Source: Cyclina sinensis (taxonomy: Eukaryota > Mollusca > Bivalvia > Venerida > Veneridae). From it: DNA of 64,000 nucleotides. Under the pieces are notes generated by a model. The model was not told the origin of the DNA and ran no database searches. It worked only from the letters and a program-made list of their open reading frames with translations. Made by a program: the position numbers and the translations under genes. Every line of letters starts with the position of its first letter. Positions within the stretch are counted from its first letter, which is position 1. The stretch lies in assembly GCA_012932295.1 (NCBI GenBank), contig JAAONU010000001.1, positions 53,771,958 through 53,835,957 on the forward strand. Direction: 5' to 3'. Below, in pieces: positions 31,308 through 42,442 of this stretch.

Positions 31308-33717
31308 TTATGATCTTGTGTTCGAAACAGTGATAACAGTAACAGTGCAAGATTATTTCACTACTTAGAAGAAAAAGGCAATCATATTTATTCAGATGAG
31401 AAAACGAAATCTTTAAAAAGGTGTCAGATTCAATTAAAAGAGAAATTCGAATGTCTGTGGTGTTTCGATTTTTGTTTTTCGAGAGAAATTTAAGACAAAT
31501 TTACCTCATTCTAGTTCGAAAAGTTTCAAATTTATATGTTCTTCTGAAGTTGAGTTTAAATGTATGTGAATGTTTTATGTTTATTTTGCTGAACTTTACA
31601 AATACTTAGATATAAACTATATATAATTGATAAAAGATTGTGTCACGTGTTTATCTTAAAATAATTACAATGAATGAACCGCTCTTTAAAAATGTAGAGA
31701 TGTAATTTTATTTCATATATCATTTGTGTATTACTGTAAGTTAGATACTGAAAAGAATAGATTTTAAATAAAAGATATTGAACAACAAAGAAAAAGGACA
31801 TAGCGACCAACTAATATAGTAACACCCCTCACTCATTTCTGTGTACCATCCAACTCACGTAGTGGTTTTCGAAAATATATACTTTAATGCATATGCTTCT
31901 GAATTTCTGCTACTGCGTGAGGTTATATTGATAAAATAAAACCGTATGCACTTCAGAATAAGTAAAATAAAATATTCAAGACCTCGTTAAGACAAATATT
32001 ATACTTCAGGCTTTTAATATCTTGATGTTGTTGGTTTATACATAAAGTGTCAGACCAGCCATTGTCTTTAATCCTGACCTTAAAAGGATTTGTCATTTAT
32101 TCCGTTTCGACGGATCCTTAATCATCATAAGGTTATTGGCTTAATATCACAGACTGAATAGCAAACAGTGGTGATAATGATCTCACTGCTCATATATACA
32201 TGCACACATGTCAGAGGAGCGGTTTAACTCAGGAATTTCACCCCAGAGTCGCGAACTCGACTCTCCGATCGTCCATTAGCTGTATGACTGTCTTTCTGAT
32301 GACCGATGTCATTTACTGATACATTGAGCATGTAATATATATACAGTAGTTACAAGACTAAATCAAAAGAAAACCTTGTTAACACCAGTGACCACATTTT
32401 TTGTTAAGTCTTAATGGATGTTGCTCAGAATGTTGCCTTGATGATATCTCTGTCAAGTTCGAAAACGGGTCATGTAGGATCAGAAACTAGGTCACCAGGC
32501 CAAATCATAGGAAAACCTTGGTAACAGTCTGGAGACCACATGAATGAAAGTTGCTCAGAATGTTTGCTTTGAGAATATCTTGGTCAAGTTTGAAACTTGG
32601 TAATGTAGGATCAGAAACTAGGTCATGAGGTCAAATCAAAGGAAAACCTTGTTACCACTCTACAAGACACATTTTGAGTTCAGATGTCACTAGTTTTTTG
32701 TCAAACACTGGCTTAAATCAAAAGAAACTGTGAATAATATTCTTGTCTGAAACCGTATGCCTTACATATTTTGTTTCTTGCATTGTCTTGTTGAAATTAT
32801 GTTCTTGTGGTCAAAATCGCCCCATCCCAATGTTCCTATTTGGTGTAAGGTATTTAAAAGTCTTCTTGTCAGGAACTGTAAGTTCTAGACCTTTGATATT
32901 TGGTACGTAGCATTGTTTTGCTAACTTGTACAAATTCTCTTATTATTAGTGTGAAGTCAAAATTAACCTGCCCGGCGTTCTTTATTTCATATTGGGTTGT
33001 GTAGGAAAAACTGAACAGCCTGAACAATGGATTCAAACTATACATCTGCTACACCCCACAAACTGTTTCACCACAATTACCGGGGGGGAAAAACTGCACC
33101 AGGGCCATATGTAACAAGATATGGAAGGCAGGTTAAAAGGAAAATAACTAATTCTATGTGACAGTGATTTAAAAAAAACACTTTGAAATAATGAGATGCT
33201 GAGTATGTTATCAGGACAATTCCTAGTGGTTAGTTGGAGCTAGATTTATTTTGATAACATTTCTCGCTTGATATGATAACAATCCCATGTGGATTTGTAT
33301 CATAGGTATTCCAATCATTCATTTGATTTGAGTGTGTAATTTCATTCATGAATAAAGTGACTTTAGGTCAAAATAAATTTGTGGATATATAGACAAACAA
33401 GATTAATATACCTATTGCTTTAAATATTACTCATTTACTAAATAACACTACAGTTTAAACTATAGGTACTTGCCTCTCTGATACTATCCAGAACCATCTG
33501 TAACTTGGGAATTTAGCCAAACTTAGTGGGGTTTTTTTCACGAATACTCAGGTGAGCGATATAGGGCCATTATGGCCCTCTTGTTTTAAATTAATCCTTT
33601 TAAAAACACAGCAAATGAAACTCGATAAACAAGATGTTTAAACTATCACGTTTGCACATATAAAGAAAGGTACCTACTAGTGGTAACATCGTTTTCAAGT
33701 AACAAACGGTTGATAAA
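31308..33717. repeat. Intergenic region between the two DCXR copies, with tandem repeats
   Basis: After the DCXR 3' end, AT-rich sequence leads to a tandem array at about 32360-32700 (unit about 135-150 bp with GGAAAACCTTG, GTTGCTCAGAATGTT and GTAGGATCAGAAACTAGGTCA). Near 33540 is a GGTGAGCGATATAGGGCCATTATGGCCCTCTTGTTT-type end motif seen with such mollusc repeats. No gene is supported. Confidence 0.6.
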
Positions 33718-34649
33718 ATGGATATCAGGTTTGATGGAAAGAGAGCTCTAGTGACCCGCGCCGGAAAAGGTTCGTGCAAATTCAGTTGTTTCTTGTAAAT
33801 GTTTTACAACTGACGCCATTTAAATTGAATCTTTTGGAAAGAGACTTTTTTCTAATCATTCAGTTTTACAGGACTTTAAACAGGCGTAAACCTGAAGCAA
33901 CTCAGCGTCATATCTAGCTTAAGGTCTTCAGCGTACACGATTTATATACTGTTACAGGACGTCATATAAATGAACAAAATGTTTAAAAAACGGCTTATAA
34001 AGTTTTGGAAGCCAGAACTACGTCATATCGTCCTAATAGCTGATATTAAGTTTCACTTTTGACCGATTTATTACACAGGCGAAAGGCTCAAACTCAAGAC
34101 GTTGCTATAACTTCCATTTACTTTTTATTTGCTTAAGTATATGGTGAAAGAATGGATAGAAAAGGACATGTGCTGTCTGTCTTTATCAACGTAAGTATGT
34201 AGAACACTGATAAACTAGACATATAACAAAAACGTATGGAACGCAATACCTGGGTTAGGTAAACGGTTTTCAAGTTGTTTTTCTTTTTTTTTCAAAGCAG
34301 CATTTGACCATCTTTAACGGACAAGTTCTTATTGCATGCGGACTTGTAAACTCAATGCATCGTTTTTACTGCGGACATGTCAAACCATCGTCATATTAGG
34401 GTTTTCCTTAAGAGAAATTATATTTACTTAATTTGAACACAAGCCTTAAAAAGACTTTTTTTAAGGAATCGGACGAGAGGTGTCCAAAAGATTGGTAGAA
34501 CTTGGGGCCCAAACCGTCGCACTTAGCAGAAGCCAGTCCGACCTGTATAGCTTAAAATCCGAGGTAAATATTTCATATTTCGATATATCGTTTAAAATAT
34601 TTACTTTTTATCGAGCCCGCGAGACCGCAGTCTAATGTATGCGCGTGCG

Positions 34650-35010
34650 TCCAGATTGCCTTGTCCGGGCCAAAACTTCTCTCTGCATGAAAGCTTTCGA
34701 AATACCTTGGCACATTTGTTCTCATTGATGGTGTGTCGCGTGCAAGACCCAGGTTCCAAGCTCAAAGGTCAAGGTCACAGTGCCAGGTCAAAGGTCCAAA
34801 ATGTTGATGATAGACCTTGTCCGGGCCCTAACTTCTCCCTGCATGGAAGGATTTAAAAATACCTTGGCACATTTGTTCATCTTGATAAGATGGGGTGTCG
34901 CGTGCAAGACCCAGATTCCTAGCTCAGAGGTCAAGGTCACAGTGACAGCTGAAAGGTCCAAAATGTTGATGATAGACCTTGTCTGGGCCATTACTTCTCA
35001 ATGCATGGAA
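34650..35010. repeat. Tandem repeat, about 150-bp unit, about 2.5 copies
   Basis: Units share CTTGTCCGGGCC..ACTTCTC..TGCATG, ACCTTGGCACATTTGTT, GTGTCGCGTGCAAGACCCAG and CAAGGTCACAGTG. It lies in an intron of the DCXR pseudogene. ORFs here repeat the same peptide and are not genes. Confidence 0.75.
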
Positions 35011-37213
35011 GAATTTGAAAATACCGTGATACATTTGTTATGCTCCCTGAAAGAGGAATCATATAGGCCTGCCTTGTCCTTCCATCATCATCATCTTCCC
35101 ACAGTTTCCATTTCACTGTCCCATCGCCATAGGCGGCTTTCCATTGGCGGGCTCGACGTGCTGCCCATGGGCATTCTAGTATTTATCACTTAGCATTTTC
35201 AGACACAGGGAATAACAACTTTAGTTGCATTTGGATATGTTGAATATATGGCTGGGAAAGCTTATTTTTTACAGCATATAATTTACGACATATAGTACTG
35301 AACATTATACACACACATTTATTTACCTTGTTTCACACCTTCACTAATCTATCTTCTATGCATTTCGATCAAATAAAATTAATTTTGTAGTTGGCATCTG
35401 GTAACTGTAGTGAAAGAACGATCATATTAATAAAATGATTTAATCATATGTTTTGTTCGAACTTACTGTGTTATTTGCTTTATCAAGTTTGCAAATGCTA
35501 ACAGGCTTATAAACATTTTATTGTTAACAGAAATACGTTGGTTTCTTTTTGGAGTAAGACTGAGGGGACGATGCCAACGGTTACATCGATGTACATGTAT
35601 AAGCATACGGAACATTTGGAAATATTTTAAAGTATAAAATACAAATTAACCCTATCTGAATCAATGTTTAGCTAAATAGTAATTCAGTGAAGCCTGAGGT
35701 TTTTATTGAATGTCTGGCTAGTCCCTGTTGACACCCCTGTCACATATGACAGAAGAATGAGTTTCACGACTCAAGTAAGTTTTAAATAAAAACAGTCACG
35801 AAAGTCGCTTTTATTAATTTTCATTAAAATGATCTAACTGTTGTATGGGCTGAAAAAAAAGTGTTCGTCTATATAATTCCAGGTTCCTTCTATCGAAACT
35901 GTTCAATGTGACCTCAGAGACTGGGATAAAGCCAGAGAAATTGTACAGCGTATTGGAGATATAGATTTGCTTGTAAACAATGCGGGGGTGGATGCAACGG
36001 ACAACTTTCTAGACGTGAAGAAAGAAAATTTAGACTGGTAACAAAGCTGAAATATTAACTTGTTTTGATTTCTTACGAGACGGGGTAAGGGACATTTATG
36101 GAAGTTAATGATACATTGATTATGCTCGACATCTATGAAAACTACCAGAACTGTTGAAGTCACCCACGAGATACCATTCACGCTGGTCTTAATATCGTGA
36201 AAATGACTGGTTCTCATATATAAAAATTATTGTATCAGAGAACTAATGAGGTATGGTGTTTAGCCAAAGGCTACACCACTGTTCCAAGAATCGAACCAGA
36301 AACCTATATTTAAAAGCACAGGTTGTTTAACCACGTTTTTTCACCACACTTACTCTATACAGCATATAAAAGGAAGCGTGAACGGGATTAGAATTTTGTG
36401 TGCCAAGGTGTTTATATCATACGCTAAAATTACATACATACATGTATAATGAAACCGAAAGTCAAAATATATAATCTTTGAAAATAATAATTTCTTTTTT
36501 TTCAGGATTTTAGATGTCAATTTTAAAGCAGTTTTCAATATGGGACAGGTAGGTATTTGTATGATAATTCTTGAAAATGCTCTGTCAGCAAAGTGCTTAC
36601 AATGAAAAATTACAGACACTCCTTCAAATATTTTCCCTGCAAGCAGGTTACTGCTTGTAAGATTAGGATGTTATCACAATTCTTTGACAGTTCTCTTAAT
36701 AAATTTTCTTTTCGGTGAAAGAAATTCATTTTATCGTGTTTACATCAAATTTTATATTTCCACGTTAGGTAAAGCCTAGTCACACGCTGAAAGGAATATC
36801 AACATTTTACAAATCAAACAAAGACAAAGATCTTCTGTCTTGTTTACTCGAGACGCTGTCTGCCAAAACCGTTCTTTCCGTATTTTTTCGTAGCCAATTT
36901 AATTTCGGTTTTGTTTTGTCTTTTAAAAGTATGATGTAGCAAGCTTGAAGTTTCCTCTTTCAATTGTACTTCATAACTTCTGTCATACAAGACAGTACAG
37001 CGAATATATGACCTTAATTGTCACTAGTTTTTACCTTGGTTTCTAGGTAAATGCCTTGATTTTCTTAAATATTACAGTTTATATGATTGTATGCAGTAAA
37101 GTCACCTCTTCCTCTGTGTGCCTTATATCACGGCAATTTTAAGTTTCTGACCTCCCTTAGGTTGCTTTACTTGCAGAATATTGTATTCGTTTCCGTCATG
37201 CCCACGATATGTC

Positions 37214-40200
37214 TCAGACTATCTTTGTTTCATATTTCCAGTACACGTCATCATGTTTCCATCTGTCAGCGATTTCCGGATCAAGCCGTGAACCGTGAGA
37301 CAAATCATACGGAACGAAACCACGTCCTGCCAGCGTCATAGACATTCGTTTGATGCGCTCCGGCGGGCACGCGACGCCATAACGATGTTTAACTGACGTC
37401 ATTTTACTCCATTCTGTTATAACGTATAAAACACGAAATCTACTGAAGATTAAGTCGGACTTTTCCAGTATTCTACATTCATGTCCCTCTGAAAATAAAG
37501 TAAATACTATAACATTGTAGGTTCTGAATATTGCAACAACTGTTTATCTGAGAAGTTATAATTGCCAAAAAGGTTAACATCGGAGAAACTGGGCGATTCT
37601 TTCTATTTGAGTTTATTTATCGTCCGTACCGGTTGTCCATATGACCGACGACCTGCTGCTGAGATTACTTATTTTATGTTGTTGGGGTAGTGCAAAATAT
37701 GGAAAGCATGCCATTCTATAGACACCCCTGGTTCTTCTCCCTGCTAAGTGTATATATACCCTTGATACATTGGACTTCGGTTTAACATCTCATCCGAAAA
37801 TCAATTAGTAATGTTAGTGCAGAAGCGGCGGCCGGAACACGTGACCACTGGACCACTGATCCGCTCCAATCTGCTATACACTTATCTGACTAGTAAGTTA
37901 TAAGACATTTTCTTAATCATAATACTGACCATAATTATGACAAAACCAGATAAGAACCCTAGTATGTATGGTGGCTGATTTCGGACATTTCGTTGTTTCG
38001 TTCTGTCGCGCGCGCCAATACGAAACAACGACATTTTAAAGTTTCGAAGTTTCGTTTTGGCGCGCGCAACACAACGATACAACGATAAACCGCGCGCGCG
38101 ACACAACGAAACAACGACACTATGAACGCGACAAAACGATACTCAGAATCTCGTCTTGTCGCGCGCGCGGTTTCAGTTTAATGTCGTCTTTTCGTTCTGT
38201 CGCGCGCGCCAATACGAAAAATCGAAACATTTTAATTGTCGTTGTTTCGTTCTGTCGCGCGCGCCAAAACGAAACTTCCAATCTTTAAAATGGCGTTATT
38301 TCGTTCTGTCGCGCGCGCAAATACGAAACAACGATATTTTAAAGTTTGGAAGTTTCGTATTGGCGCGCGCGACAGAACGAAATAACGACAGAACGAAATA
38401 ACGCCATCTTAAAGATTGGAAGTTTCGTAATGGCGCGCACGACAGAACGAAACAACGACAATTAAAATGTTTCGATTTTTCGTATTGGCGAGCGCGACAG
38501 AACGAAAAGACGACATTAAACTGAAACCGCGCGCACGACAAGACGAGATTCTGAATATCGTTTTGTCGCGTTCATAGTGTCGTTGTTTCGTTGTGTCGCG
38601 CGCGCGGTTTATCGTTGTATCGTTATGTCGCGCGCGCCAAAACGAAACTTCGAAACTTTAAAATGTCGTTGTTTCGTATTGGCGCGCGCGACAGAACGAA
38701 ATGTCCGAAATCAGCCACCATACGTATGTCTAAAAAAGTTGCAACACCCTTGCTACATGATTATTTTTCGTATACAGCAAGATGTGCTTAAGCATTTTAA
38801 TGACCTGCCAGGTCTGTCACATGATCAAATTTGAATACACCATATAAAAATAATGGCGGGTCAGGCATGGGCCGTAATTTATCTTTAAATGGAACATACT
38901 ATTGGTTTAGTAAGGTTTTAGCCTGTTTATTTGATACTGGGAAATAAATAAAACATATTAATTCCCCTAATGACTAGTTCTTAGGTTCAAACCAGTACTC
39001 GCGTCGAAACTGAAAACAACTAAACAACATATGGGTACAGCTATAGTCAGGAAAATAACTTCTTAGTCAGAAAGAAAAAAAGGACAAACGGTTCGTGACT
39101 ATAAAAACATCAAGTAAAAAATGCATGGGTTTGGCGTGTAAATAAGTAAAGTGTTCTACCAATGTCTATTTTGATAACGACATCTCTCGTGTGTATTAAA
39201 CCATGGAGATCATCTAACACGATACTGGATGAGGTGATATAGTTCTTGTTGTACAACAGTTCCTCATCTGTTAGAACTTTAGCCGCTCCCTGGTTTCCGT
39301 CACGTGGTAAACTTAAACGCACCTGTCGGCGTTCACTGGATAAAGCGTTTCTTAGGCTCACAATTTTTCCTTGAAAATTGTTTAAACCTGTCGCCTGTGC
39401 TAGTTTCTGTACATTTCTTTCCACAGGTTCTATAGCTATAGCGTAATGTCCGAGTGCAGCCGAAAGTAAACTAAAATATCCGATATTGGCGCCAATGTCT
39501 ATCACAGTTACTCTTCCGGTTTGTTTTAGAACTTCTTGGAAGAGTTTCGTCATTTTTGGTTCCCAGAGACCGCTGGATTGTAATGAATTAGAAATAAACT
39601 TGTCCAGGTTTTTATCGTAGGTACAGATAATAAAGGAAGGTTTTGTCTGTGTGGTTATACATCCTCTCTTGTCTTGTAATAGGCTTTCAGAGATATTGTA
39701 TATACGAATATAACTTCGATTGCTTGCAAGGTAGGAGGGGAACTCGTTATGCATTAGTGCGATAACAATCATCAAAACACCTGAAAAATAAATCATTTAT
39801 CATTTCAACCAGCAGGCTGGCTATCAAGTCACCTGATATCTCAATTTTATACTGGCATTCTATGATTTGATGGTAGAATCATACAGGATGATCAAATCTT
39901 GAGCAGTAAGGTGTAGCGTCTTACTGTATATTTCTTGATGTGTTAAAGTAAACGTATTCAGTTTACAATTCAGTTCAATTTAAGTTTATTGCATAAACGT
40001 TTGCATGTTTTTTGCAAAACAACACATTTACAATGGCAAGTCAAAATTTACAGAAAAGTATTAATAAAATATTATACATGTACACAATTAAGAATAAAGT
40101 TTAATAGAAAGCTAGTCATTTCTCCTCTTAAAACCTAAAAATACAAATTTCGCTAGATTGACAACAGTTTTTTTTGTGTGTTGAAGACATTAAAGCATTA

Positions 40201-42442
40201 AATTTATTAACATTTGGCCATGTGTAATATTGTCTATGAATAAAGGTTCGTCTGAGTTCCGTGTAATATGGACATACAAGTACAAAATGATACTCTGATT
40301 CTATATGGTTCGAAATACATTTTCTACATAGTCTATTTGCTCTATGAACATTTCTATATCGACCTTCCACTATTTGTAATTTATGTGAAGAACATCGTAA
40401 TCTACTTAAAGCTATTCTATGATTATCATTTTCTACAGCAACAAGATAGGGTTCAAAATTAAAAATAGTTTTGAAGCGTTTATAACATTCAAGTTTCCTA
40501 GAATCTTCTATATTAGAACACCACTGTTGCAAATATTGATCATATATTCTCTGTTCAATAGCTTTAATATGTACATTTGTTAAATTAACACAATTCCATA
40601 AATTAGCAAATCCAAACTCAGCCAACAGATTTTTTACATTAATAGCCCATTTGTTTAACAATAAATTGTTTGTATTTCTTAACATTAACAATTTGTATTG
40701 TATACTATCGGGATTTTTACATAACTTATACCAGTACTTGATTATTCTAGTTTTTCGTACAACACTTAATGGAAAAACACCAAATTCACCATAAATGGCA
40801 AAACTAGATGTTTGCTGTTTAACAGATAATACTTGTTTCAAAAATTTCAAATACACTTTTTCAATATCAGGTGAACTAGGGAAACCCCACACTTCGGATC
40901 CATAAAATAATATAGGTGATACCATAGAGTTAAAAAGTCTAAGTTTATCCGACACATTTAGTCTAACATTTTCAAATAAAGTGTTCAATGAGAATAATGC
41001 TCTAATGGCCTGATTTGCTAACGCCTTCTGCGTTTGATAAAAGCAACCATTTCCAGAAAGATTTATACCTAGACAGTAAAATTCCGAACTTGTTTATGAG
41101 TACCATTATATTTTATATGTACATTTCGCGGCCGATTGCCCGTCTTGAATACCAAACAACAGTTTTATTTACATTAACTTCAATTCCCCATTCATTACAA
41201 TAATCAAGTAACTTATAAAGATTGTAAACTACCTCACTATATGAAAATAAAGCAGTATCATCAGCAAATAATCATAAATATATTTGTAATTGGTCAGTAG
41301 TAAAAGCATCAATGTTGTCATTTCGGATAAATTCTTGCATATCATTAATAAAGAAAATAAATAGAAACGGAGATAAAGGTTCTCCTTGTTTAACACCCAT
41401 GAATGTATCAAAATAATCAGCCAATTCACCATTTACTTTAACACACGCTTTTACACTAGAATACATACTTTTTAATAGTTTTATCATCTTACTAGATTCA
41501 CCACTATTTATAAGTTTGTACCAGATACCATTTCTATATGTAAGGTCAAACGCTTTACGGAAATCAACAAATGCCGTATAGAGCTATTTCTTCTCATGAT
41601 TAATAATTTTATCTACAATAGAATGTAATACAAAAACACAATCAATTGTACTTTTTTTCTTTTCTAAAACCAAACTGTGTGGAATTCAAGTTATCGTTAT
41701 TCTCGGACCATTTGCGTAATCTTGCATCTAAGATAGAAGAAAACAGTTTTGAAAATATACTTGTCAAAGAGATTCCTCGATAATTATTAACATCATCAAG
41801 ATTGCCTTTCTTTGGTACTGGTACAATTATTGCCTTAGACCAAGAAGAAGGATTCACACCGCTTGCATATATGTAATTAAACAATTTACTAAACACAGGT
41901 GATAAAATTTCTTTACAGTGAATAAATATTTCAGGACTCAATTTATCATTCCCACCACTTTTATTACATTTCAGCAATGATATAGCTTTATACAATTCGT
42001 TTAAACTTATATCTTCATCTAATATATCTACTTCTGTAAATGTGTTATTATTGTTTACAAAATTCTCAACATCATCATCAACAAAAATATCACTATCACT
42101 ATCTATATAGATCATTTTTGTCATTATCCTATTTTAAACGTGTTACTCTTCCGGTCTCTGTATCATTAACAGTATCTTTAATTGAACATAATAAATTACA
42201 CTGACAAATAATCGTCTTTAAAACAAACTTAGATAAAAATTTGGTTTGTGCGATATGTTTTCTTTAAGACGGAATGAAAACATTTGCTCGAACAAACACA
42301 GTATGAATAAATTAGAAAAAAGAAACAGAAATAAATTTCTTCTTGCATTCAGTCGAAACTTCATCGCGAAAAAATGGAAGAAAAATAACTTACAAGTCGC
42401 AGGCAGAAGTAATGTAATAATTTTCCTTTTCTTATTTATCAT
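37214..42442 (-). CDS. FkbM-family methyltransferase, three exons, 314 aa
   Basis: Exons in sense order: 42442-42394, 39780-39160, 37488-37214. Borders are GT/AG and the lengths 49+621+275 join in phase to a TGA. Exon 1 plus the start of exon 2 encode a hydrophobic segment ([16 protein letters not shown]), a likely signal anchor. Exon 2 holds the SAM-binding core [14 protein letters not shown] and IEPVERNVQKLA, and ends at KIDI. Exon 3 opens with EGHE, completing the FkbM KIDxEGxE motif across the splice, and ends with GRGFVPYDL and DVYWKYE. FkbM enzymes methylate hydroxyl groups of sugars or other small molecules; the substrate here is unknown. The gene lies antisense within the DCXR pseudogene. 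Intron 1 contains a LINE fragment and intron 2 a 758-bp palindrome, which could hinder splicing. Confidence 0.82.
37966..38723. repeat. 758-bp near-perfect palindrome rich in CGCGCGC blocks
   Basis: The left end GTATGGTGGCTGATTTCGG is matched by its complement at the right end, and pairing continues inward almost to the centre (about 38345). Only a roughly 24-nt inner loop and a 16-nt extra copy of ACAGAACGAAATAACG break the symmetry. Each arm is made of 50-80-bp sub-units of the type TTTCGTTCTGTCGCGCGCG...CCAATACGAAA, themselves palindromic. It is strongly CpG-rich against AT-rich surroundings. Short ORFs on both strands repeat the same peptide and are artefacts. It may be a fold-back transposon or a self-propagating inverted satellite. 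Confidence 0.9.
40128..42124 (-). mobile_element. Non-LTR retrotransposon (LINE) reverse transcriptase, broken
   Basis: RT blocks lie in several frames: 42124-41642 (PKKGNLDDVNNYRGISLTS, FGFRKEKK), 41487-41272 (GVKQGEPLSPFLFIFFINDM), the catalytic FADDTALF at about 41270-41245, and 40988-40128 (a C-terminal region with LFNSMVSPILFYGSEVWG and a CX2C...HXXXXC finger). Frameshifts separate the parts and no endonuclease was seen, so it is 5'-truncated and dead. It sits in intron 1 of the FkbM gene and is missing from the equivalent intron of copy 1, so it arrived after the duplication. Confidence 0.88.

Noticed and set aside
38156..38834. Several 66-85 residue ORFs on both strands
   Set aside because: All are translations of the palindrome sub-units (repeated FVLSRA-type peptides).
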